Shown here piece by piece: positions 1 to 7,538 of a stretch of DNA of 20,775 nt. The stretch is from contig JBCDJJ010000066.1 in the NCBI GenBank assembly GCA_038747915.1, forward strand, positions 1 to 20,775, read 5' to 3'. The position numbers were made by a program, and so were the translations under genes. The notes below the pieces were generated by a model that was not told the origin of the DNA, ran no database searches, and saw nothing but the letters and a program-made list of their open reading frames with translations. This DNA is from JBCDAP01 sp038747915. GTDB lineage: Bacteria > Planctomycetota > Phycisphaerae > Phycisphaerales > UBA1924. Positions within the stretch are counted from its first letter, which is position 1; each line of letters begins with the position of its first letter.

Positions 1-11
1 CTCGCTCCCAC
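1..11. repeat. Right arm of a palindromic repeat cut by the window edge
   Basis: The first bases end in CGCTCCCAC, identical to the right arm of the palindromes at 70-90 and 13626-13646. The two bases before it (CT) match the end of the CCT loop of the copy at 13626-13646, so this copy would be in that reverse orientation. Only half is visible, so this is an inference from one arm. Confidence 0.45.
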
Positions 12-65
12 GGCCGGATGCCGAGCCGGCTCCGGCGGCGGGATGCTGTGCTGTTGTGCATGAAT

Positions 66-108
66 GTTCGTGGGAGCGGGACGCTCCCACCACCGCACTC
101 GAGCACAC
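66..108 (+). repeat. REP-like palindromic repeat, forward copy
   Basis: A perfect 9-bp stem, GTGGGAGCG at 70-78 and CGCTCCCAC at 82-90, closes a three-base loop (GGA). The 29-base unit 66-94 is nearly identical to the reverse complement of 13622-13650, differing only in the loop region. The right flank 91-108 resembles the right flank of the third copy at 13701-13718. It lies 30-72 bases before the start of the RlmN-like gene and could be in its leader. No transposase is visible. It may be a REP/BIME-like element, a non-autonomous mobile element or a transcriptional hairpin; the sequence does not decide. Confidence 0.75.
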
Positions 109-137
109 GAAGACGTGCCGTGCCCTAGATTTCTGCC

Positions 138-1184
138 ATGTCCGTGCTCGCCCCCGACCTGCTCGACCCTCGTGGCACCTCGTGGCCCGAGGCAGCAACG
201 CGTTGCTGCCGTCACGGCGAGCCGCGTGATCTCGTGCCACGCCCGAGCCGCATCATCGAGAGCGAGGGACCGGAGGGTCTGACGCGCAAGTTCTTGCTCC
301 CGGTCGCGGGGACCACGCAATCGGGCGGCGAGCTCGAGACCGAGTCGGTCATCATCCCGATGCGCACGCGGGGTCGCGTGCGGCTCACACACACGCTCTG
401 CGTGTCGTCCCAGGTCGGGTGCGCGATGGGGTGCGACTTCTGCGAGACGGCGCAGATGGGGCTCATCCGATCGCTCGAGCCGTGGGAGATCGTTCAGCAG
501 TGGTGGGCCGCGACGTACCACCTCGGCGCCGAGATCAAGAACATTGTGTTCATGGGCATGGGCGAGCCGCTCGATAACGCCGCCAATGTGGTGCGCGCGA
601 TCGAGGTGCTCACCCACCACCTCGGCCCGTCGGTCGCGATGAAGAACATCACGATTTCGACGGTCGGCCGGCTCGACGGGCTCGCGATGCTCCGCGATCG
701 TGTCCGCCGGCACGGGTGGAAGAAGCTCAACCTCGCGGTCTCGATCAATGCGCCGAACGATGCGATTCGGTCGCGGATCATGCCGATCAACCGCGCGATG
801 CCGCTCGGCGAACTCGTGGGCATGCTGGAGGACTGGCCGCTTGTTGCGGGCAAGGGCATCATGGCGGAGTACGTGCTGATCCCCGGCGTGAACGACGCGG
901 ACGAGCACGCCGACGAGCTGGCGAGCCTGCTGCGCGGTGTACGGGCGTGCGTGAACGTGATCCCCTACAACCCGCGGCGCGACTCACCCTGGCCGGCGCC
1001 GGACGAGGGCGAGGTCGACCGGTTCCTTCACCGGCTCGAGGCGAACGGGCAGTTCTGCAAGCGCCGGCGCACCAAGGGGCGAGACACAATGGCCGCGTGC
1101 GGGCAGCTCGGCAACGAGCGGATCCGCCGCCGCCGGTTCGTCGAGCTTGGCACGCCCACAGACCTTCAGGATGCCATGCGGTAG
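138..1184 (+). CDS. rlmN: RlmN-family radical SAM RNA methyltransferase, short N-terminus
   Basis: Radical SAM enzyme of the RlmN/Cfr family, which methylates C2 of A2503 in 23S rRNA (and A37 of some tRNAs) through a methyl-cysteine intermediate. The signature is complete: cluster cysteines C95, C99 and C102 in VGCAMGCDFC, the upstream mechanistic C88 in LCVSSQ (E. coli C118 equivalent), the GMGEP motif, and C321 in DTMAACGQL (E. coli C355 equivalent). ATG 138 is the only reasonable start, because an in-frame TAG sits 12 bases upstream; no Shine-Dalgarno site is seen. The protein has 348 residues and C88 lies 30 positions earlier than in E. coli. Residues 1-42 do not resemble the N-terminal accessory domain of RlmN. 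It could be a divergent RlmN or a paralogue with another RNA target. Its 3' end overlaps the convergent kinase gene by 19 bases. Confidence 0.87.
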   Translation: MSVLAPDLLDPRGTSWPEAATRCCRHGEPRDLVPRPSRIIESEGPEGLTRKFLLPVAGTTQSGGELETESVIIPMRTRGRVRLTHTLCVSSQVGCAMGCDFCETAQMGLIRSLEPWEIVQQWWAATYHLGAEIKNIVFMGMGEPLDNAANVVRAIEVLTHHLGPSVAMKNITISTVGRLDGLAMLRDRVRRHGWKKLNLAVSINAPNDAIRSRIMPINRAMPLGELVGMLEDWPLVAGKGIMAEYVLIPGVNDADEHADELASLLRGVRACVNVIPYNPRRDSPWPAPDEGEVDRFLHRLEANGQFCKRRRTKGRDTMAACGQLGNERIRRRRFVELGTPTDLQDAMR

Positions 1185-3112
1185 TCGCTCCGCCGCCCGC
1201 GCCATCGCGCGCACACCTCGATGAGCGAGTTCGCGCTCACCGGCTTGACCTCGAAATCGTCGCACCCCGCGTCGAGGCACTTCCGCCGATCCTGCTCCCC
1301 CGCGTGTGCCGTCAGTGCCACGATGGGTATCTGGCACCCGAGCGCACGGAGCCGCGTCGTCGCGGTGTACCCATCCATGCGCGGCATCTGCATGTCCATC
1401 AGCACAAGATCGAATCCGCCACCCGATGCGCGTTCCATCGCCTCGTGACCGTCGTCCACCGCGACCACCTCGGCTCCCGCGCGCGTGAGGTGGTGCGTGT
1501 TGAGGCGCTGCAGGTCCGGGCTGTCCTCGGCGAGCAGGATCCTCACGCCCGCGAGTTGATCGGGTCGGCGCGCCGCGTGATTGTGGTGTTTCGGCGTGTC
1601 GATCGGCTCGATGGTTTCAGGAGCACCGGAGAACCGCTGCTCGCCCTGTTGCTCTGGCGCCGGAAGCACGAGCGTGAACACTGACCCGCGCCCCGGCGCG
1701 CTCCGCACCACCACATCGCCCTGCATCAGGCGCGCCAGCTCCCGAGAGATCGCGAGCCCAAGCCCGGTGCCGCCGAATCGCCGCGACATCGAATCATCGC
1801 CCTGCTCGAACGGGCGAAACAGCCGGCCGATCTGCTCGTCGCTCATCCCGATGCCGGTATCGATCACCGCCAGACGCAGCGTGCGCGCGTCCCCGGCGCC
1901 GTCGGTGCCGAGTTCGATCCGAACACCACCGCGGTGCGTGAACTTGATCGCGTTGCCCACGAGATTGATCAAGATCTGCCGAAGGCGCGTCGGATCGCAC
2001 CGCACGTGCCGCGGGATCTCTCCGGTGGTCTCGCTCGAGAGGTCGATGGACTTGGCGTGCGCCTTCACGCGCATGAGCGACATCGTCTCATTGATGATCG
2101 TTACGAGATCGACCTCGATGTCCTCGATACTCATCGAGCCGCGCTCGATCTTCGAGTAGTCAAGGATGTCGTTTACAAGCGTCGTCAGGTGCCGACCCTG
2201 CGACGCGATCGTGCGCACCGCCTCGGCCCGCTCGGCCTCCGGCACCGAGTCGTCCGCGAGCACATCGGCGTACCCGACCACCGCGGCAAGCGGCGTTCGC
2301 AGCTCGTGGCTCATGTTTGCGAGAAACTGCCCCTTGATCGCTTCCGAGCGCTCCGCCCGTTCCACCGCGGCCCGCGCCTCGCGCACACGACCACCGAGTG
2401 CCCGCGCCGCCGGCTCGAAGATCAAGAGCAACTCGAGCATGAGCACGAACAGGGTCACCCCGAGCAGCAGCGCACCCCAGTGCGAGAGACCGGCGAGCTT
2501 CACGCCGCTCTCGCGCTCGTAGGCAACCACCACTTCCTGGAGCTGCGGGAGCAGCAACGCCTCGATGCGGCGGATGTCCACGGCGGCTGCGGCCACGTCG
2601 GGATCGGTCGTCGGGCGCCCCTCCCGGGCGGCGCGAGCGAGTGCCGCCGCGGACTGCTGCAGATCGATCACCATCGGCTCGAGCTCGGTGAGCATCCGCG
2701 CGATCCGGGGTGGATTCTCGCCGCTCAGGGCCATCGAACCATCTCGATCCCGCAGTGCCACGTGACTGGTCCGCAGCAGCGCCGCAGCCTCCTCCAGCTC
2801 CTGCCACGACTCGACAAGGAGGTCGGCCGGGGCGCGTCGGTCGGTCATCAAGATGACACGCTCGGCCGCCTTGGCGATCTCCTGGCTCAGCATCCGCTGC
2901 CGACCCGCGATGTTGACCACCGTGGAGTCGTACGACAGCTGCGCGATGAGACCGTGCATGAGCAGGTGCGACCCCGTCGCGAGGATCGCGACCAGCAGTA
3001 GCGCCGGGATGTACCGCCTCCGGAGCCGCCCAACGACACCATCGTGCGGTATGGCCGTCTGATTGCCCATCTGTGGCCATGACATCGGAGGCTCGACGCC
3101 CTCGCTGTGCAT
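1166..3112 (-). CDS. Membrane hybrid histidine kinase with PilJ/NarX-type sensor and receiver
   Basis: About 648 residues, counted from ATG 3112. Order: transmembrane segment (about 34-52); periplasmic PilJ/NarX-like four-helix sensor (about 57-180) with the hallmark NIAGRQRMLSQE; second transmembrane segment (about 212-232); HisKA with phospho-acceptor His269 in SHELRTP; HATPase_c with N-box Asn387, DTGIG at 418-422 and GTGLG at 448-452; receiver domain with acidic Asp530, phospho-acceptor Asp573 in LMDMQMP, Thr601 and Lys623. There is no HPt or output domain, so it must pass phosphate to a partner not visible here. The start is uncertain: ATG at 3112, 3085 or 3070 all lack a Shine-Dalgarno site, and a frame open to 3196 would overlap the divergent gene. 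Ligand unknown; NarX-type sensors bind nitrate/nitrite, and PilJ-type sensors are more varied. Confidence 0.9.
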   Translation of the reverse strand: MHSEGVEPPMSWPQMGNQTAIPHDGVVGRLRRRYIPALLLVAILATGSHLLMHGLIAQLSYDSTVVNIAGRQRMLSQEIAKAAERVILMTDRRAPADLLVESWQELEEAAALLRTSHVALRDRDGSMALSGENPPRIARMLTELEPMVIDLQQSAAALARAAREGRPTTDPDVAAAAVDIRRIEALLLPQLQEVVVAYERESGVKLAGLSHWGALLLGVTLFVLMLELLLIFEPAARALGGRVREARAAVERAERSEAIKGQFLANMSHELRTPLAAVVGYADVLADDSVPEAERAEAVRTIASQGRHLTTLVNDILDYSKIERGSMSIEDIEVDLVTIINETMSLMRVKAHAKSIDLSSETTGEIPRHVRCDPTRLRQILINLVGNAIKFTHRGGVRIELGTDGAGDARTLRLAVIDTGIGMSDEQIGRLFRPFEQGDDSMSRRFGGTGLGLAISRELARLMQGDVVVRSAPGRGSVFTLVLPAPEQQGEQRFSGAPETIEPIDTPKHHNHAARRPDQLAGVRILLAEDSPDLQRLNTHHLTRAGAEVVAVDDGHEAMERASGGGFDLVLMDMQMPRMDGYTATTRLRALGCQIPIVALTAHAGEQDRRKCLDAGCDDFEVKPVSANSLIEVCARWRGRRSDYRMAS

Positions 3113-3140
3113 CACCGGAGGGTCCGACGAACGATCCACG

Positions 3141-3146
3141 TATAGT
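3141..3146 (+). promoter_or_regulatory. Possible -10 element before the PrpD-family gene
   Basis: TATAGT lies 43 bases upstream of ATG 3190 in the divergent spacer between the kinase and the PrpD-family gene. No convincing -35 box is present at the usual distance, so this is a weak call. Confidence 0.2.
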
Positions 3147-3189
3147 GCCCGGCCGCACCCCCTCTTCTCCGCGCAGAAACTGCCGAGCC

Positions 3190-4803
3190 ATGCCAACCGC
3201 CACCACCGAGCCAGCCGTTACCCTGCCACGCCACTCCAACCAGGCCCGAGGCATCGCGAACTACGCCGTCGCCTTCCTCCGAGGCGACCTCGGCCCCGGC
3301 CCAGCGGACGCGGTGCTCGATCGCACCAAGCTGTTCCACACCGACTCGGTGTTCTGCGGCCTCTCCGCACTCGCGCTCAAGACCAACGCGCCCACGGTGC
3401 TCCGCACCGAGGCCCTCGCCTACCCGGCCCTGCCGGGCGAGGCCGGCGCCCGCGTGTTCGGCTCACCGGACGCGGTCAAGGCCGAGAAGGCCGTGGTGGC
3501 CAACTCCGCGGCGGTGCGCGAGTGGGACAGCAACGGCACGAACTTCGGCTACAACCCGGCCCGCGGGCACACCGCGGGCGAGTTCGGCCACAACGACTTC
3601 TACCCCGTGGCCGTCGCCGCCTGCCAGGAGCTGGGCCTCGACGGCCGCATAGCGTTGCGCGCGATGGTCTGCCACGACGAGATCCGCGGTCGACTCGCCG
3701 AGGTGTTCAGCCTCAAGACCTACAAGATCGACCACGTGGTACACGGCGCGATCGCGACCGCTGCGGTCTACGGCGCGCTGCACGCGCTCACCGGCGCCGT
3801 CACGCCCGAGCAGATCGAATCGGCGATCGGCATGACAGTGGCGCACGCCATCCCGTGGCGGGCGATCCGCGCGGGCAAGCAGCTCTCCGACTCGAAGGGC
3901 GCCTCCGCTGCGATCTCCTCCGAGTTCGCGGTGCTCGCGATGAAGCGCTCGATGCGCGGCTTCCTCGGCCCGCGCGACATCTTCCGCAACCCCGAGGCGG
4001 TCTTCCGCTTCTTCGAGCCCACCACCGAGGGCGACGCCCGATGGACCGAGCTGGCCGATGCCCCCTTCGACCTGCACCTGAGTCACTCGGGCGACGACTT
4101 CGCGGTGATGGGCATGCACTTCAAGCTCGGGCTGTACGAGCACCAGTCGGCGGGCGCGCTGCAGGGCGCGATCGATCTGCTGGCCGCCCATCCCGAGCTG
4201 GCCGAAGACCCCGGCGCGATCGAGGCGATCGAGATCGCCGCGTACGAGCCGGCGTTCGGCATCATCGGCAACCCCGCCAAGATGGACCCGCGCACGCGGC
4301 AGTCGGCCGATCACTCGATGGCCTATATCGTTGCGACGCTGATCCGCAAGGCCGCTGAGCACCGCGCAGGCAACGGGCAGCTCCCGACCGGCGGCGGCGC
4401 GCACGACGAGTTGTGGAAGGCGCTGTTCCTCTCCCCGTGGGATTACCACGAGCGCGTGATCTTCGACGAGACGACGCGCGCGATCATGTCCACGATCCGC
4501 TTCGTGCACGGCGGGCCGGAGTACGACGCGAAGTACCCCGATGGCATACCCACCTCGATCGCGATCACCGCGGGTGGCGACAAGCGTGACTCGGGGCTCG
4601 TGATGTACCCCGCCGGCCACGCGCGCAACACCACCGCCGATCTGCACGACATCCTGGCGAACAAGTTCGCCGTGCTCGGCCAGATCGCGGGCGTCGACGT
4701 GCCCGCGGCCCTCGAGCGACTCGACCAGATCGAAGCGCTGGATGCCGACGGCGTGCGCGGGCTGTACGACCTACGATTCGAGGCGCAGGAGGGGTACGAG
4801 TAA
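3190..4803 (+). CDS. MmgE/PrpD-family protein (2-methylcitrate dehydratase-like)
   Basis: A 537-residue member of the MmgE/PrpD family, whose best known member PrpD dehydrates 2-methylcitrate in propionate breakdown; other members act on different substrates, such as itaconate- or aconitate-type acids. Family-like features are the Asp-rich stretch REWDSNGT (110-116) followed by GHNDFYPVAVAA (133-144), the helical block CHDEIRGRLAE (161-171), and ADHSMAYIVA (373-382). ATG 3190 begins the recognisable homology (MPTATTEP); an in-frame ATG at 3073 would add 39 low-complexity residues and overlap the divergent kinase promoter. The protein is longer than E. coli PrpD (483). No prpB, prpC or acnD genes adjoin it, so a methylcitrate-cycle role is not supported by context. 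The next gene starts 19 bases after its stop, suggesting co-transcription. Confidence 0.87.
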   Translation: MPTATTEPAVTLPRHSNQARGIANYAVAFLRGDLGPGPADAVLDRTKLFHTDSVFCGLSALALKTNAPTVLRTEALAYPALPGEAGARVFGSPDAVKAEKAVVANSAAVREWDSNGTNFGYNPARGHTAGEFGHNDFYPVAVAACQELGLDGRIALRAMVCHDEIRGRLAEVFSLKTYKIDHVVHGAIATAAVYGALHALTGAVTPEQIESAIGMTVAHAIPWRAIRAGKQLSDSKGASAAISSEFAVLAMKRSMRGFLGPRDIFRNPEAVFRFFEPTTEGDARWTELADAPFDLHLSHSGDDFAVMGMHFKLGLYEHQSAGALQGAIDLLAAHPELAEDPGAIEAIEIAAYEPAFGIIGNPAKMDPRTRQSADHSMAYIVATLIRKAAEHRAGNGQLPTGGGAHDELWKALFLSPWDYHERVIFDETTRAIMSTIRFVHGGPEYDAKYPDGIPTSIAITAGGDKRDSGLVMYPAGHARNTTADLHDILANKFAVLGQIAGVDVPAALERLDQIEALDADGVRGLYDLRFEAQEGYE

Positions 4804-4822
4804 GCCGCAGCACCATCGAAGT

Positions 4823-5452
4823 ATGTCCACTTCCCCCACCCTCACCCAGCGTCTCCGCCCCAACTGGCTGCGCACGCGGTTCGGACCGCACGGCCGAGCC
4901 ATCACCAGGCTCCACGCCACGCTCGACGGTGCCCTCTCCATCCGCGAGGCCGCCTTCCTGCACACCGTCGCCCGCGGCCGGCGCACCATCGTGGAGATCG
5001 GCTCTTACCGCGGCAAATCGACTGTGATCATGGCTCTCGCCGAGCCGAACGCCCGCATCACCGCGATCGATCCGCACACCCACGAGCACACGCCCAAACC
5101 CGAGGCCGACAACCACGCCATCTTCCACCGCACACTCTTGGCGCACGGGGTGGCCGACCGTATCGAGCACTGGCGCCGGGGCTCGCGCGGCGCCGCGGCC
5201 GACTGGGACGGGCCACCGATCGACCTGGTGTTTGTGGATGGTGACCACACCTACGAGGGCGCGAAGGGCGATCTTGCCGAGTGGTCGCCGCTCGTCGCAC
5301 CCGGAGGGGTCGTCGCCGCCCACGACACGTTCCGCAGGCGCTACGAGGGGTGCCTGCGAGCCTGGGAACAGACTATTGCGCAGGACCGGAGCTTCGGGCC
5401 GACCCGTCGCGTGCGCACGATCGCCTGGGCCCGCAAGCACGCCGCCTCGTGA
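4823..5452 (+). CDS. Class I SAM-dependent methyltransferase (Methyltransf_24-like)
   Basis: A 209-residue Rossmann-fold methyltransferase. The SAM-binding motif I VEIGSYRGKST is at 57-67, an acidic residue for the ribose (Asp83 in AIDPH) follows, and LVFVDGDHTYEG (135-146) plus GGVVAAHD (161-168) are typical of the Methyltransf_24 group, whose members often act on sugars, antibiotics or O-linked groups. ATG 4823 is chosen because homology starts soon after it; the frame stays open to 4742, inside the preceding gene. Its TGA stop (5450-5452) overlaps the GTG start of the next gene, a layout for translational coupling. Substrate unknown; the glycosyltransferase two genes on makes a sugar or glycoside substrate possible (inference). 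Confidence 0.85.
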   Translation: MSTSPTLTQRLRPNWLRTRFGPHGRAITRLHATLDGALSIREAAFLHTVARGRRTIVEIGSYRGKSTVIMALAEPNARITAIDPHTHEHTPKPEADNHAIFHRTLLAHGVADRIEHWRRGSRGAAADWDGPPIDLVFVDGDHTYEGAKGDLAEWSPLVAPGGVVAAHDTFRRRYEGCLRAWEQTIAQDRSFGPTRRVRTIAWARKHAAS

Positions 5453-6270
5453 TCGACGACGATACCGGTGTGAGTGCGATCCCCGACCTCGAACCACTCG
5501 TGATCTCCGCGCCGTTCGGCAACTACGTCAAGCCGCGCGGCGCGACGCCGACACTCGGCACGTTCACCCGCCGTGCGCGCGCCGGCCGTGTGTGGCGGAT
5601 CCTCAAGACCGTGCGGTACGACCCCTTCACACGGGCGTGGGTGAACAAGATCGGGCTGCGCAACCCGGGCATCGAGGCGGTCGCCGCTCGCGTGCGCGCC
5701 GGCTCGCTCGACGTCTCGCGCTCGGTGCTCTCCATCCACGGGTTCGATGACGCCGAATGGTTCGAGCTCATCGAGATCGCAGCGGCGATCCAGCCGCTCG
5801 GCATCGAGCTCAACATGAGCTGCCCGAACGTCGGTGAGATCGACTGGCCGCCGACGCTGTTCGACCGAGCGGTCGCGAGCGGACGGCCGGTCGTCGTCAA
5901 ACTGCCACCGGTGAACTACCGGGAGATGCTCGACCAAGCGATGGCCGCGGGCGTGCGCACGTTTCACGCCTGCAACACGATCCCGGTGCCCGCGGGCGGG
6001 GTCTCGGGCAAGCCGCTCAAGCCCGTGGCGATGCAGTGCGTGCGCGAGGTGCGGGACCGGCTGGAGACCATCGGCGGCGCGTTCGCGGTGATCGGTGGCG
6101 GCGGCATCACAGCACCCTCGGATATCGACGACTATGCGCGCGCAGGCGCCACGCACGTGGCTGTCGGGTGCAAGTGCTTCAACCCGGTGCTGCTCGTGAG
6201 CCATGGGCCGCTGCGGCCGCTGCTCGCCCGTGCCGCCGCGATGCACACCGATGACGGAGCGACCCCGTGA
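5449..6270 (+). CDS. Short dihydroorotate-dehydrogenase-like flavoprotein
   Basis: A 273-residue FMN-type TIM-barrel protein of the dihydroorotate dehydrogenase (PyrD) family. The start is GTG 5449, which shares bases with the upstream TGA (GTGA overlap). LNMSCPNV carries Cys125, the position of the catalytic base in class 1 enzymes (class 2 has Ser). The four Asn that bind orotate in class 1A appear to be present as N72 (GLRNPG), N122, N127 and N176 (CNT). Lys151 (VVKLPP), GGVSG (183-187) and GGGGI (216-220) fit the FMN site. It is about 40 residues shorter than typical class 1 enzymes (about 311), with a reduced N-terminal part. It may be PyrD itself or a relative serving the neighbouring methyltransferase and glycosyltransferase. 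Neighbours are not pyrimidine genes, so no symbol is given. Confidence 0.78.
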   Translation: MIDDDTGVSAIPDLEPLVISAPFGNYVKPRGATPTLGTFTRRARAGRVWRILKTVRYDPFTRAWVNKIGLRNPGIEAVAARVRAGSLDVSRSVLSIHGFDDAEWFELIEIAAAIQPLGIELNMSCPNVGEIDWPPTLFDRAVASGRPVVVKLPPVNYREMLDQAMAAGVRTFHACNTIPVPAGGVSGKPLKPVAMQCVREVRDRLETIGGAFAVIGGGGITAPSDIDDYARAGATHVAVGCKCFNPVLLVSHGPLRPLLARAAAMHTDDGATP

Positions 6271-7538
6271 GAGCGCTGATCACCTGTTACGGCTCCGGTG
6301 GTGACACGTACCCGTTTCTCGCCATCGCGCTCGCGCTGCACCACCAGGGGCATGAGGCCCGCGTGCTGCTCAACGGGCACTTCCTCGACACCGCGCACCG
6401 GCTCGGTGTGGATGCGCACGCGAGCGGCGAGTCACTCGGGCCACAGGTCGTGGCGGATCACCCGCGGTACATGGACCCATGGAAGGGCACCATGATCGTG
6501 CTGAAGGAGATCATGACTGCGCACGCGAGGCCCGACTACGCCGCGCTGCTCGAGCACGCCGAGTCGTTCCAGCCCGATGTGATCGTGGGGCACCAGGTGA
6601 GCTTCGCCGCACCGTGGGCCGCCGAGACGCTCGGCGTGCCCTTCGCCACTACCGCCATCGCGCCGACCGGGTGGCCCTCGATCGATAACCCGAGCCAGTT
6701 CCCCGGTATGCCCGACCGCGACACATACCCGCGCTTCGCCACGAAGCTCGGCACGATGATGGCGCGGTGGACCATGTCGCGCGCACTCGACGGACCGCTC
6801 AATACCATCCGGGCCGAACTCGGCCTGCCAGCACAGCGGGATTTCCTCCTGGAGCGCTGCTTCGCCGGCGCCGCGAACCTCGGCCTCTGGTCGCCGGCCT
6901 TCCGCCCGCCCGTGAGCGATGACCCGCCGAACTCCACCGTCGCGGGGTTCCCGTTCCTGCCGGACGCTCCCGCGGCACCCGAGGTCGACGAGTTCCTCGA
7001 CCATTTCGCGACCGAGGGCCGACCCGCGATCGTCGTGAGCCTGGGGACCACCGTCGTGCATCTCGGCGAGCGGATCTACGCCGCAGCGGCCGAGGCGTGC
7101 GCCGCGATGGATCGCCCAGCCCTGCTACTCGTCGGCACGGAGGCCGCGTGCGCGCGGCTCGCGCCACTCCCCGCCGATGTGATGGCCTACCCGGCGGCGC
7201 CGCACGGTGCGGTCTTCCCGAGGGCCGCGTGCGCGATCCATCATGGCGGGATCGGCTCGACCGCGCAGTCACTCCGATCCGGTCGCCCCGCGGTCGTCAT
7301 CCCGCATGCGCACGACCAGTTCGACAACGCGCGGCGGTGCCGCATGCTCGGGCAATCGATCACCCTCCCAAAGCGCCGCGCGAACGCTGGTGGCATCCGA
7401 CGCGCGATCGAGGCCGCATTGCAGCTCACGGGTGGTGCTCACCAGATCGGCAAGCGTGTGCGCAGAGAAGGCGGCCCGGCATGCGCCGCGGAGGCCATCG
7501 CCGGCCTCGCGATCAGTTCGCCAACGGTCCCCACGTGA
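6267..7538 (+). CDS. GT1-family glycosyltransferase (YjiC/UGT type)
   Basis: A 423-residue GT-B glycosyltransferase of the UDP-glycosyltransferase/YjiC group, which moves sugars from nucleotide donors to small molecules, sterols or glycolipids. The N-terminal acceptor domain opens with GSGGDTYPFLAIALAL (9-24), the usual G-x-x-GD-x-x-P pattern. The donor domain has VVSLGTT (256-262), and HHGGIGSTAQSLRSG (325-339) followed by PHAHDQFDNA (346-355), matching the C-terminal UGT signature that holds the nucleotide sugar. The start is GTG 6267, overlapping the previous stop as GTGA. The 3' end runs 26 bases into the convergent LptD-like gene. Acceptor and donor are unknown. It is the last gene of the apparent four-gene unit beginning at 3190. 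Confidence 0.88.
   Translation: MRALITCYGSGGDTYPFLAIALALHHQGHEARVLLNGHFLDTAHRLGVDAHASGESLGPQVVADHPRYMDPWKGTMIVLKEIMTAHARPDYAALLEHAESFQPDVIVGHQVSFAAPWAAETLGVPFATTAIAPTGWPSIDNPSQFPGMPDRDTYPRFATKLGTMMARWTMSRALDGPLNTIRAELGLPAQRDFLLERCFAGAANLGLWSPAFRPPVSDDPPNSTVAGFPFLPDAPAAPEVDEFLDHFATEGRPAIVVSLGTTVVHLGERIYAAAAEACAAMDRPALLLVGTEAACARLAPLPADVMAYPAAPHGAVFPRAACAIHHGGIGSTAQSLRSGRPAVVIPHAHDQFDNARRCRMLGQSITLPKRRANAGGIRRAIEAALQLTGGAHQIGKRVRREGGPACAAEAIAGLAISSPTVPT

Noticed and set aside
3073..3189. Extended start for the PrpD-family protein at ATG 3073
   Set aside because: The added 39 residues are low complexity, overlap the kinase 5' end and are not family-like; homology starts after ATG 3190.
5281..5448. 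Upstream start at 5281 for the DHOD-like protein
   Set aside because: It would overlap the methyltransferase by 172 bases in another frame and add Arg-rich shadow sequence; GTG 5449 gives the tight GTGA overlap repeated at the next junction.
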